Position numbers and translations under genes: made by a program
From: CAVXFL01 sp963761015
Lineage (GTDB): Bacteria; Pseudomonadota; Alphaproteobacteria; Acetobacterales; Acetobacteraceae
Assembly (NCBI GenBank): GCA_963761015.1
Contig: CAVXFL010000020.1
Coordinates: 434,001-498,000, forward strand
Direction of reading: 5' to 3'
DNA length: 64,000 nucleotides
In this document: positions 44,175-53,031 of the stretch, piece by piece
Layout: each line of letters starts with the position of its first letter
Position numbering within the stretch: position 1 is the first letter of the stretch
The notes under the pieces: generated by a model
What the model was told of the DNA's origin: nothing
Seen by the model: only the letters and a program-made list of their open reading frames with translations
Databases searched by the model: none

Positions 44175-44837
44175 ATGTCAGATCCAGGGCCTTCGTTCAG
44201 TCCCGGCGGCGGCAGCGGCGCGGTCAGCGGCGGGGGCAACCCCGTCAGCGACGTGCTCGTCGCCATGTGCGATGCGTGGACGCTGGCACTGTCGGGCCTG
44301 CGGGCCGCGGCGGCGGGCCTGGGATCGGCCCCGATGGGCAGCGGCCGTTTCCCAGCCAGCGGCGATCCGATCGCGGCGCTCATCACCGCGATGAGCAGCT
44401 TCGGCGGTGCGATCGGCGATCTGGCGGGCCAGGCGGCGGGGCCGCGGTTCTCGCCCGCAGGCGCCGGGTCTCAGGCGCAATCGGCCGCCGCGCAGGCCGC
44501 GGATCTGGCCGCCCCGATGGCGCGCGCCTGCCTGGTGGCGGCCGGCAGCACCTTGAATTACTGGCGCAGCCTCGCCGAGGTGTACGCGCGACACCAGGCA
44601 ACCTTGCTGCAACTCGTGGCGCAGCGGTCGGCGGGGGATTCCGCCGTGCCGGGTGCCGAGCGCCGGCTGCTGGCGGACGAATTGCGCGCGTATTTCCGCG
44701 AGGTGGGCGAAGTGGCGGTGCGGGAGGCGCGCCGATTGCACGCCGAACTCGAACAGATCGGCGAGGCGGTCGCCTCGGCCACCGAGCAGCCCGATCCGTC
44801 CGCCCCGCCCGAACGCCATTGGAAAGCCAAGGGATAG
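44175..44837 (+). CDS. Helical phasin-like protein
   Basis: 220 residues from ATG 44175. A Gly/Ser-rich start is followed by helices VSDVLVAMCDAWTLALSGLR, PIAALITAMSSFGGAIGDL, STLNYWRSLAEVYARHQATL and a charged helix EVAVREARRLHAELEQIGEAV. The pattern of alternating Ala-rich amphipathic helices is like PHA/lipid-granule phasins, but no signature is decisive. It is 10 bases upstream of the polyprenyl synthase gene and surely in the same transcript. Confidence 0.62.
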   Translation: MSDPGPSFSPGGGSGAVSGGGNPVSDVLVAMCDAWTLALSGLRAAAAGLGSAPMGSGRFPASGDPIAALITAMSSFGGAIGDLAGQAAGPRFSPAGAGSQAQSAAAQAADLAAPMARACLVAAGSTLNYWRSLAEVYARHQATLLQLVAQRSAGDSAVPGAERRLLADELRAYFREVGEVAVREARRLHAELEQIGEAVASATEQPDPSAPPERHWKAKG

Positions 44838-44847
44838 CGGACCGGCG

Positions 44848-45792
44848 ATGTTCGACGTCGGGCCGAACGGCGCGGCCGGCAATATCGTCGCCGAACTCGG
44901 GTTCGAGTCGGAAATGGCGTGCCTGCACGGCCGGATCGCCGAGTGGGTCGCGCGCGGCAGCGACGAGATGCGCGAGGCGCTGGAGTGGCAATTCCTCGCC
45001 GGCGCGAAATACTTCCGTCCGCTCACGATCTTTTCCTGCTATCGCGCGGCGCACGCAGGACCGATTCCCGATCGCATCGTGAATGCCGCGGTCGTGGTGG
45101 AGCTGTTCCACAACGTCTCGCTGATCGTCGACGACATTCTCGACAAGTCGGAAACCCGCCGCGGCCGCGCGACCCTGCACGCGCGCTTCGGCGAACTGCC
45201 GGCGCTGATGGCCTCGGGTTACATCGTCGCGGACGGCTATCTGCTGCTCGGCGACGACATCGAGGCGATCGCGCTGTTCTCGGAGTTGTTGAAGCGGCTC
45301 GGCGTCGCCGAGTGCTTGCAATGGCGCCTGCGCCGCCGACCGCTCGGGGTCGAGGATTGGCGCCGCATCGCCGGCGAGGACACCGGATCGATGTTCGAGA
45401 TCTGCGCCTGTCTCGGCGACCGCAGCGCCCGGCTGCGCCGCTTCGGCGGGCTGCTCGGGCTGTTGTATCACGGCTGCGACGACGTGGCCGACGTGCGCGG
45501 GGCGGCGGCGCTCGGGGGCGGCGGCGAGGAGGATTTGCGCGACGGCATTCTCACGTTGCCGGCCGCGCTGGCCATCCGCGACCCCGAGGTGGCGGCGCTG
45601 TTCGTCAAGCCCGAGCCCGAGCCCTCGGAGCTTGCGGCGCTGGCGGCCGCGTTCGCGGCGAAGCTGCCGCAAGCGGAGGCCTACCTCGACGGCATCGCCG
45701 ACGAAGCGATCCTGGAGGCGCGGCTGTTCTCCGCCACGCCCGATCCCTTGCTCGCCATGGTGGCCCAGACGCGGCGGCTGAGCGCCCGATAG
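44848..45792 (+). CDS. Polyprenyl diphosphate synthase family protein
   Basis: 314 residues from ATG 44848. An all-helical isoprenyl synthase with the first Asp-rich motif in LIVDDILDKSETRRG (about residues 94-108) and the second in HGCDDVADVRG near 210. The basic substrate-binding lysine is in FLAGAKYFRPL, with Arg/Pro following as usual. It condenses IPP with an allylic diphosphate. The bulky residues before the first motif (FHNVSLIVDD) suggest a short- to medium-chain product, but this cannot be fixed by eye. It is not next to other MEP or quinone genes; its partners are phasin-like proteins and an FAD oxidoreductase. Confidence 0.88.
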   Translation: MFDVGPNGAAGNIVAELGFESEMACLHGRIAEWVARGSDEMREALEWQFLAGAKYFRPLTIFSCYRAAHAGPIPDRIVNAAVVVELFHNVSLIVDDILDKSETRRGRATLHARFGELPALMASGYIVADGYLLLGDDIEAIALFSELLKRLGVAECLQWRLRRRPLGVEDWRRIAGEDTGSMFEICACLGDRSARLRRFGGLLGLLYHGCDDVADVRGAAALGGGGEEDLRDGILTLPAALAIRDPEVAALFVKPEPEPSELAALAAAFAAKLPQAEAYLDGIADEAILEARLFSATPDPLLAMVAQTRRLSAR

Positions 45793-45822
45793 CCGCGAGC
45801 CGGCAGCGCAGCGCAAGCGGCC

Positions 45823-46446
45823 TCAGCGCAGCCCCGCGTGCTGCGCAGCGGCCAGCCCGATCGCCGGGCTGGTGAGCGGGGTGCCGTTGCGGGCGAGCGC
45901 GGCGGCGCCGGCCATGGAGGCCTGGGCCAGCGCGACCACGTCGGCACCTTCGGCATAGGCCGCGTCCGCCGCGGTGGCGATCAGCTCGGCATAGCGCGTC
46001 CGGTCGCCGTCGCGGAACGCCGCCCAGGCGCCGGGGGCCAGCCGGACTTCGACCCTTGCGCCGGTCAGCCGGGCGTGGTGCTCGAACAGCGCGCGGCTCG
46101 GCTCCATCGTCGTTTCCACCGCGCACAGCACCACCACGCGGCCGCCGCCGCGCACCGCCGCTTCGGCAAGCGCCTCGTCGACCCGCAGCACCGGCACCGA
46201 AGCCCGCGCGCGCGTCACCGATGGCCCGAGCGTCGAGCAGGTAAGCAGCACCGCCTCTGCGCCCTCGGCCAATTGGTCGAGATCGGCGGCGGTGCGCGCC
46301 GCGATGTCGTCGGTCAAGCCGCCTTCCCGCTCGGCCTCGCGCAGCAGGTCGTCGCGCAGCCGGTGCCGCAGCGTGACGCCGAGTTTCCGCGCCTCGGCAT
46401 CGAACACCGGGATCAGGCTTTCCACCGTGTGCAGACAGGCGATCAT
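45823..46446 (-). CDS. Aspartate/glutamate racemase family protein
   Basis: 207 residues from ATG 46446. Asp/Glu/hydantoin racemase fold with the first catalytic cysteine in VLLTCSTLGPSV (about residue 70). The second usual Cys position is Ala/Gln here (VVALAQASMAG), so the canonical two-cysteine mechanism is incomplete and the protein may be an arylmalonate decarboxylase-type or non-racemase member. It starts 4 bases inside the upstream TPR glycosyltransferase gene (ATGA), indicating coupling. Substrate unknown. Confidence 0.8.
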   Translation of the reverse strand: MIACLHTVESLIPVFDAEARKLGVTLRHRLRDDLLREAEREGGLTDDIAARTAADLDQLAEGAEAVLLTCSTLGPSVTRARASVPVLRVDEALAEAAVRGGGRVVVLCAVETTMEPSRALFEHHARLTGARVEVRLAPGAWAAFRDGDRTRYAELIATAADAAYAEGADVVALAQASMAGAAALARNGTPLTSPAIGLAAAQHAGLR

Positions 46447-47982
46447 GACGCGGCCACCATCTGTGGAGCTGATTTGCGCTTGCCTTTCGGACGCGGTGTC
46501 TGCGCGAGCGCCTGCGCGACCGCGCCGACCACGCTCGGCCAGTCGCCGGGGCGTGGCTGGCGGAACAGGCGCATGGTCGGGTACCAGGGCGTATCGGCGC
46601 GATCGAGCATCCAGCGCCAGTCCGAGGGGTTCGCCAGCATCAGCCAGACCGGCCGGCCCAGGGTTCCCGTGAGATGCCCGACGGCCGTGTCGATGGTGAT
46701 CACCAGGTCGAGATTGCAGATCGCCGCCGCGGTTTCGGCAAAATTCGTCAACCCGTCGGAGATGTCCACCAGCCCGGGCAGCGCCGCGAGGTCGCCCACG
46801 TCGCGCTGGGGGATTTTTTGCATCAGCGAGACGAAACCGACGCCCTCGACCTGCCCGAGCGGCGCCAGATCCGCGAGCCGCATGGAGCGGCGCCGGTCGT
46901 TCGGGTGCGTCGGCCGCCCCGACCAGGCGATGCCGACGCGCAGCTTCCCGGCCGGAACTTTCTGCCGCCAGCCGCTCCGCCCAGGCCTGCACCTGCTCGG
47001 GCTCCGGAGAAAGATAGGGAACGTCCGCTGGAATCGTATCGGCCTGGACGCCGAACAGATGCGGCAGGCTGGACAGCAGGCAATAGGCGATGTGGCGCGG
47101 AATTTCGTTCCAGCGCGTATAGGTTTCCTTGATGCCGGGGATCTTGCGCAAGAGCGGCGCCAGATCCGGGCTGCAGCCCAGCAGCACTTCCTGGCAGCGC
47201 TCGGCGACCATCGGAATGAACCGGCAGAATTGCAGCGTGTCCCCGTAGCCCTGGTCGCCGACCAGCAGAATCCGGTCGTTCGGTAGCCGCATGCCGTTCC
47301 ACTGCGCCGAAACCATCTTCGGCAGCATGCCCTTGGCCATGTCGAGTTGGTTGCGCCACTCGTATTCCAGCCAGCCTGGCGTCGTGTCGCCGCGGGCGAG
47401 CAGGATCTGGCCGATCGCGAGATGCGCCTCGGCATTGGTGGCCTCGCGCCCGAGCGCGGTCAGGAATGCGGTCAGCGCGGCGTCGCGGTCGCCCGCGTCC
47501 ACCAGCGCCTTGCCGAGGTTCACGTGGAAGCGCGCCAGATCGGGCCGCAACTGCACCGCGCGCTGGGCGGCGCTGACCGCCTCGTGCACGCGGTACTGCA
47601 TGCGATAGAGGCCACTCAGATTGCTGTGCCAGGCCGGGACGTTGGCGTCCTTGCCGATCGCGCGCTCCAGGAACGAGGCGCCGCGCGCCAGATCGCCGCG
47701 ATGGCCGAGGATCGCGCCCAGCAAGGCCAGCGCCGGCGGATGATCCGGATTGGTCTCCAGCACGTCCTGGCAGATTCCGACAGCCTCGTTGTAGCGCTTC
47801 GCCTGTAGCGCCTGCTCGGCGCGCAGCAGCGTCTCGTGCACCGCCTTGCGCCGCTCCGCCTCAGGATCGGGCGGAGGCTGCGCTTGCGCCGGCTGCTGCG
47901 CTTGCGGCGGCGGCTGCGCTTGCGCGTGGGCCGTCGGCTGTTGTCCTTGTGCCTGCGCGGCCGGCTTCGCTGCCTGGCTCAA
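46443..47982 (-). pseudogene. TPR-repeat glycosyltransferase-like protein, frameshifted
   Basis: ATG 47982 starts with a Gln/Ala/Pro-rich leader (~40 residues), then at least four TPR units (AEQALQAKRYNEAVGICQDV, NPDHPPALALLGAILGHRGD, LYRMQYRVHEAVSAAQRAV, FHVNLGKALVDAGDRDAAL). The second half is GT-B-like: ILLVGDQGYGDTLQFCRF and, after a phase change near 46966, GIAWSGRPTHPND, LVITIDTAVGHLTGTLGRPV and the end at 46443. Repaired length is about 512 residues. This TPR plus C-terminal heptosyltransferase-like domain is common in alphaproteobacteria, where it may glycosylate flagellin or surface components. It is coupled to the racemase gene downstream. Confidence 0.84.
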
Positions 47983-48213
47983 GCCTGTCTCCTCTCACCT
48001 GCCTCGCCACCGGGGGCGTGTCCGCCGGACCACCCCATGCCATGCGGCGGGGGCTTCGCGCCAGAGGTTTGCGAGCCCATCGGGGCTTCCGGAGTCGCGA
48101 ATTCATTCCGCGACCCGGGTTGTCAAAAAGCTAATTTTCTCTACCTGCACGCGAATTACCGTGCTATGATTAATTTCTGAGACGATCGTATGTTTTCGTG
48201 AACGAGGCCGGCA

Positions 48214-51015
48214 ATGGACAAGACCTGGACCGATCTCCAAGGCGGCAATTGGGCCGACCCCAACGCGTGGTCGCCGAGCGGTGCCCCGGGCTCCGCCGAT
48301 ACGGCGCTGATCACGAGCGCCGGGACCTATGGCGTCCTGATCGGCCAGTCGGAAACCGTCGGTGCGCTCGCGGTGTCCGACCCGAACGCGACCATTCTGG
48401 TCAGCGAACTGGCCGGTGCCCCGCCGACCACCTTCGCCATTGCCGGCGGCATGACGCTCGATGCCGGCACGCTGGAACTGGCCGGCGCGTCGCACACCGG
48501 CCTCGGCCTCGGCGGCAGCATCTATACCATCGACACCCCGGCCACGCTGGCGCTCTCGGGCGGCATCGGCACGAGCGCGGGCGCGGCGGGCGGGGCGATC
48601 GCGGCGCGCATCGCCACGCTCGACCTGATCGGCAGTCAAACCATCGACAACGTCACGCTTGTCATGAGCGACAGCGTGGAACTGCAGGCCTCGGCGGGGA
48701 CGACCACCTTCGGGCCGGGCTTCGTGCTGGAGCAGACCGGCAGCCTCGACGGGCTCGACGGCTCGCTGATCAATCGGGGCCGGATCGACTTCGCTGGCGC
48801 ACCCTGGGTGCAGATCGGCGGCAGCCAGCCGAGCGACCTCGCCAACGACGGCACGATCACCACCGGCCCGGAGGAAGTGCTGGCGACGTTGCGGGACTTC
48901 GCCAATGCCGGGCTGCTCGACATCGCCGGCGCATTCGAGTTGAATGTCGCGGGCAGTTACGCCAATAGCGGCACGATCGCCGTGGCCGCCGGGGCGACCT
49001 TCGACCTCACCGCCGACACGACGCTCGCCGGACTCGGCCGCATCGACAATTCCGGCGGGGAGATCGGCATCGGCGGCACGCTGGATCTCGGCGGCGGCAC
49101 GCTGGCCCTGGCGCCGGGCGGCCCCTTCTCCGATCTGCTGCTGAGCGGGACCGTGCGTGGCGGCACGATCGCGCCGGCCGGCGGCAAGTTGGCCGTGCAG
49201 AGCGGCACGTTCGACGCGGTGACCTACGCCGGCAGGCTCGATCTCTCCGCGCTCGGCACGCTCGCGACCTTGGACGTGGTGAACGGCTTGTCCGTCCAGG
49301 CCGGCACGGTGGACGTGACCGGGGCGGGCGACACGCTGCAATTCCTCGACAGCGAAACCCTCGATCACCTCACGCTCAATCTCGGCTCCGCCGCGGGCAG
49401 CGACGCCGCGCTGCGCGGCGACCCAACCGGCACGCTCGCGCTCGGTCCCGACACCGTCCTGAACGGCGCGGGCGGGCAGATGACCGTCTCGGCCGATGCG
49501 TTCGTCAATCAGGGCCGGATCGCCGAAGCCGGCGGCGTGCTCGGGATTTCCGCCACCACCACGCTGACCAATGCCGGTACAATCGTGGTCGGCGGGACCG
49601 CGAGCGGCGCGACCCTGCAAGCGGCCAACCTCTCCAACAGCGGCAGCATTGCGATCGGCGCCGGCGATACGCTGGTGCTGCAATCGGTCACCTACGACGG
49701 CCAGCCCGCGCCGGCCGGCTTCACCAATACCGGCACGATCCAAATGACGCCGGGCAGCGAACTGGTGCTCGACACCTCCACGACCCTGGCGCGGCTCGGC
49801 GCGGTCGGGGGCAGTGGCGGCACGCTCGAGATCGCGCCCAGGCAGAATTGGTTCTCGTCGCATACCGGCGGTGTGCTCGACCTCGGCGGCGGCACGCTGG
49901 TGATCGGCGGCGCCAGCCCGTTCAGCGAGTTGATCCTCGACGGCACGATCGAGAACGGCGTGGTGCTGGTCATGCCGGGCGGGACCCTCGATCCGGCAGC
50001 GACGAGCGCCGAGACGAACGTGGTGCAACAGGCGCCGTGCTATCTGGCCGGCACCCGCCTGCGCACGCCGCGCGGCGACGTTGCCGTCGAGCAACTGGCG
50101 GTCGGCGAAGACCTGCTGACCGCCGCCGGCGAGGCCAAGCCCATCGTGTGGATCGGGCATCGCCAGATCGATTGCCGCCGCCATCCCCAGCCGCAACTGG
50201 TCCGGCCGGTGCGGGTGCGCGCCGGCGCGTTCGGTCCCAGCCAGCCGCAACGCGACCTGATGCTATCGCCGGACCATTCGGTGAGCGTCGCCGCGGCGGA
50301 TGGAAGCGGGAAGGTGCTGATCCCGATCAAACATCTCGTGAACGGCCTGACCGTCCTGCAGGAGCCGGCCGATAGCGCGCATTATTTCCACATCGAACTG
50401 GCCCGGCACGACATCCTGCTCGCCGAGGGCCTGCCGGCCGAAAGCTATCTGGATACCGGAAACCGCGCGATGTTCGTGAACGCCGGCCCCGGACCCCGAT
50501 CCGGCGGCAGCGAACCGGTCGCGCTCCACCCCGATTTCTGGGCGAAAAGCTGGGCGAATGCCTGCGCGCCTTTGCGTCAGGCCGGACCGGACGTGGAGGC
50601 TGTGCGCCGGCGGCTGCTGGCGCGCGCCCGCAGCCTGGGCCGGCCGTCGCACGGCCGCGCCGCGCTGCACCTGATGGCGGACGGACGGGCGATCGCGCCA
50701 GCCTCGGTGCAAGGCCGGTTGCATCGCTTCCTGCTGCCGGATGGCACGCGCGATGTGTCCGTCGCGACGGACATGGCCGCGCAACTCCGCACGGTCTGCA
50801 TCGGCAGCGTTGTTCTGAACGGCCGCGTGCTCGATCTGGCAAGCGCCGCGTTCGGTCCTGGATTCCATCCCATGGAGCGCGGCGCGGGAGCGGCGTGGCG
50901 CCGGGCGGACGATCGCGCCCGGTTGTCGCTACCCGGCGCACGCGGGCGGCTGGTCCTGGAACTGCTGCTGCGCGATGGCGCACCGGCTCGGGAGCAATCT
51001 CGCCTTGCCGCCTAA
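48214..51015 (+). CDS. Surface beta-helix protein with C-terminal Hint domain
   Basis: 933 residues, intact. Residues 1-600 are Gly/Asn/Thr-rich beta-repeat sequence like autotransporter or pertactin passengers (repeated units of the type LxNxGxIxVxxGATxxL). Residues about 608-760 form a Hint_2-type domain: it starts at CYLAGTRLRTPRGDVAVEQL and includes LLTAAGEAKPIVWIGHR and LSPDHSV, the cysteine and TxxH-type His of hedgehog/intein self-processing. The remaining part is uncharacterised. There is no obvious N-terminal signal peptide; related proteins are often exported by type I secretion. A -10 like TATGAT lies at 48165-48170 upstream. Confidence 0.85.
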   Translation: MDKTWTDLQGGNWADPNAWSPSGAPGSADTALITSAGTYGVLIGQSETVGALAVSDPNATILVSELAGAPPTTFAIAGGMTLDAGTLELAGASHTGLGLGGSIYTIDTPATLALSGGIGTSAGAAGGAIAARIATLDLIGSQTIDNVTLVMSDSVELQASAGTTTFGPGFVLEQTGSLDGLDGSLINRGRIDFAGAPWVQIGGSQPSDLANDGTITTGPEEVLATLRDFANAGLLDIAGAFELNVAGSYANSGTIAVAAGATFDLTADTTLAGLGRIDNSGGEIGIGGTLDLGGGTLALAPGGPFSDLLLSGTVRGGTIAPAGGKLAVQSGTFDAVTYAGRLDLSALGTLATLDVVNGLSVQAGTVDVTGAGDTLQFLDSETLDHLTLNLGSAAGSDAALRGDPTGTLALGPDTVLNGAGGQMTVSADAFVNQGRIAEAGGVLGISATTTLTNAGTIVVGGTASGATLQAANLSNSGSIAIGAGDTLVLQSVTYDGQPAPAGFTNTGTIQMTPGSELVLDTSTTLARLGAVGGSGGTLEIAPRQNWFSSHTGGVLDLGGGTLVIGGASPFSELILDGTIENGVVLVMPGGTLDPAATSAETNVVQQAPCYLAGTRLRTPRGDVAVEQLAVGEDLLTAAGEAKPIVWIGHRQIDCRRHPQPQLVRPVRVRAGAFGPSQPQRDLMLSPDHSVSVAAADGSGKVLIPIKHLVNGLTVLQEPADSAHYFHIELARHDILLAEGLPAESYLDTGNRAMFVNAGPGPRSGGSEPVALHPDFWAKSWANACAPLRQAGPDVEAVRRRLLARARSLGRPSHGRAALHLMADGRAIAPASVQGRLHRFLLPDGTRDVSVATDMAAQLRTVCIGSVVLNGRVLDLASAAFGPGFHPMERGAGAAWRRADDRARLSLPGARGRLVLELLLRDGAPAREQSRLAA

Positions 51016-51845
51016 TCCCACGCCGGCGCGAAGCCCGGATTGATGAAGCGCTCGCGCTTGGGCAGTTCGGCGATCGCCGCGCGATCCTCGTCGTCCAGCA
51101 CGAGTTTCAACGCATCCAGATTGGCCTGCTGACTCGCGCGCCGCGCGGCCTTCGGAACGGCGGCCACCATGTCCTGATCGAGCAGCCATTTCAGCGCCAC
51201 CTGCGCCGCCGACGCGCCGTGCTTGCGTCCGATCCGCTGCAGCACCGGATCATTGGCGAGCCGCCCCCTTCCGAGCGGACTGTACGCCGTGACCGCCATG
51301 CCGTGCGACCGCGCGTAATCCAGAACCGCGGACTGGTCGAGCATCACGTGATACTCGATCTGATTGCAGGCGAGCGGCGCGCCGAACGCCTCCACCGCGC
51401 GCTTCATCAGCGCCACTGGAAAGTTGGACACGCCGATCGCGCGCGCCTTCCCCTCCTCGCGCAGCCGCGCCAAGGCTGCGAGCGCTGCCCCGAGATCCAT
51501 ATCCGGCGCCGGCCAGTGGATCAGATAGAGATCGACGTAATCCGTTCGCAGCGCCTTGAGGCTGCGATCCAGCGCGCGGCGCATCGCGTCGGGCGCGAGA
51601 TGGTCGGTCCAGACTTTGCTGGTGACATGGATCTCGGCGCGCGGTGCCACCCCCGACGCCAGCGCCTCGCCCACCGCGTCCTCGTTGCCGTAGCTCTCGG
51701 CCGTGTCGATGTGGCGATAACCGAGCGCCAGCGCCTGCTCCACGGCGGCACGGCATTGCGCGCCGGACATGGCCCAGGTGCCAAGTCCGAGCTTCGGCAT
51801 GCGCATGCCGTGCACGGTGATGACCTGCATGTCGGAATTCTGCAT
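51012..51845 (-). CDS. Aldo/keto reductase
   Basis: 277 residues. The AKR hallmarks are all present: MPKLGLGTWAM, the catalytic Asp and Tyr in YRHIDTAESYGNE, the Lys in HVTSKVW, the His in YLIHWPAP, and GVSNFPVALMKRAV. It reduces aldehydes or ketones with NADPH (2,5-diketo-gluconate reductase-like subgroup). Start ATG 51845, overlapping the stop of the WD40 gene by one base. The 3' end overlaps the convergent Hint gene by 4 bases. The substrate is not evident. Confidence 0.93.
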   Translation of the reverse strand: MQNSDMQVITVHGMRMPKLGLGTWAMSGAQCRAAVEQALALGYRHIDTAESYGNEDAVGEALASGVAPRAEIHVTSKVWTDHLAPDAMRRALDRSLKALRTDYVDLYLIHWPAPDMDLGAALAALARLREEGKARAIGVSNFPVALMKRAVEAFGAPLACNQIEYHVMLDQSAVLDYARSHGMAVTAYSPLGRGRLANDPVLQRIGRKHGASAAQVALKWLLDQDMVAAVPKAARRASQQANLDALKLVLDDEDRAAIAELPKRERFINPGFAPAWD

Positions 51846-52894
51846 CACGACCTCTTCGAAAAATCCACCAGCGCGGCGAAGCCGGTTTCCGTTCCGAACG
51901 CCAGCCAGGCGCCGTCGAAACTCCAGGCCAGCGCCGAGACCGGGCCGCGTCCGGGCGCCGCGACCGGCAGCACGCGCGCCGAGGCGATGTCGGCCGCGAC
52001 CACCAGCCCGTCGCTGAACCCGGCGGCCACGACATCCTGCTGGGGGTGGCATGCGACCATCGTACAAAGCGCGTTGTCGCCGCCCGCGAGTTCGGTAGCC
52101 GGCTTGCCCATCGGCCCGCCGCCGAAGAACGGCCAAAGTACGATGGAATCCGCGCCGCTGCTTGCCAGCCACTTGCCATTGCGGGTGAAAGACAGCGCGC
52201 GCGCTTTGCCAGGATAGCCGCTCATGCGCATATCCTGGCCATCGGACAGCCGCCAGCCGTGCAGCGCATTCTCCTGCATCGCCGTCACGACCGCATCGCC
52301 GTCGGGATGAATGGCGATGCCGATATGGCTGCCTTTCCACTCCAACCGGCGCGGATTGTCGCTCTTGGACGCCACGAACCAGAGGCTCGCGCCATTGTAG
52401 TGCGACGCGCCAATGCGTTTTCCCCGCGCGTCGAAGGCAATTCCCGTGACACTGGACGGGTGTTCGAGGGTTTTCAGCGCGGCTCCCGTGCCGTCGAACA
52501 GATGCACGGCTTTGCCGACCGCGCAGGCGAGCACCCCGCGCCCCTTGTCGCCCGCGTGGCTGGCGACGTGCTCGACCCACTTCGCGCCGTATTTGCCGAT
52601 GTCCGTGAGCCCTCCGTCCGCGGCGATTCGCCGGAGCCGCCCGTCGTCGCCGCCCGAGAGGAATCCGCCCGCTCGACAATCCGGCGCGAGCGCGAGGATG
52701 GCGCCGTCGTGCGCCGCCACCTCGTTCCAAGCCTCGCGATCGGCAAGCGCAACGAGGCGCAACGTGCCGTCGCCGAGTGCGAACGCCGCGAGCTTGGAGC
52801 CGCGATCGAACGCCACAGAAACGACGAACGCCTCGAGATCGCGATGGATGCCGCGGCTTTGCAGAATGAAATCGGGGCCCGCCGCGCCGCTCAT
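51845..52894 (-). CDS. WD40 repeat protein
   Basis: 349 residues forming six or seven WD40-like blades of ~40 residues (FVVSVAFDRGSKLAAFALGD, AILALAPDCRAGGFLSGGDD, SVTGIAFDARGKRIGASHYN, HIGIAIHPDGDAVVTAMQEN, ALSFTRNGKWLASSGADSIV, PVSALAWSFDGAWLAFGTET). There is no signal peptide, so it is cytoplasmic and probably a protein-interaction propeller. It is coupled to the aldo/keto reductase by a TGATG junction. A CobW GTPase gene lies just upstream on the same strand across a dispersed repeat; similar WD40-CobW neighbours are seen in other alphaproteobacteria, which hints at a metal-related role (inference). Confidence 0.85.
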   Translation of the reverse strand: MSGAAGPDFILQSRGIHRDLEAFVVSVAFDRGSKLAAFALGDGTLRLVALADREAWNEVAAHDGAILALAPDCRAGGFLSGGDDGRLRRIAADGGLTDIGKYGAKWVEHVASHAGDKGRGVLACAVGKAVHLFDGTGAALKTLEHPSSVTGIAFDARGKRIGASHYNGASLWFVASKSDNPRRLEWKGSHIGIAIHPDGDAVVTAMQENALHGWRLSDGQDMRMSGYPGKARALSFTRNGKWLASSGADSIVLWPFFGGGPMGKPATELAGGDNALCTMVACHPQQDVVAAGFSDGLVVAADIASARVLPVAAPGRGPVSALAWSFDGAWLAFGTETGFAALVDFSKRS

Positions 52895-52920
52895 GCGCGC
52901 GCCGTTTCGCGCTTGCCACC

Positions 52921-53007
52921 GTCATGCCCGCGCTTGCCGCGGGCATCCACGCCTTCAGTGCGCCGCGAAAAAGCCGTGGATTGCCGGAACAAGTGCGGCG
53001 ATGACGA
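52921..53007 (-). repeat. Dispersed palindromic intergenic repeat, copy 2
   Basis: Reverse complement is clearly related to 16511-16587: both contain CGTCAT(T/C)GCCG, a CCGGCAATC arm, GATGCCCG and CGGGCATGAC in the same order. This copy has a longer middle. It lies in the 137-base gap between the CobW and WD40 genes. Structured RNA when transcribed, so it may stabilise or terminate the cobW transcript. Confidence 0.65.
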
Positions 53008-53031
53008 AGTGGATCGGTGCGGCATGCGCTG

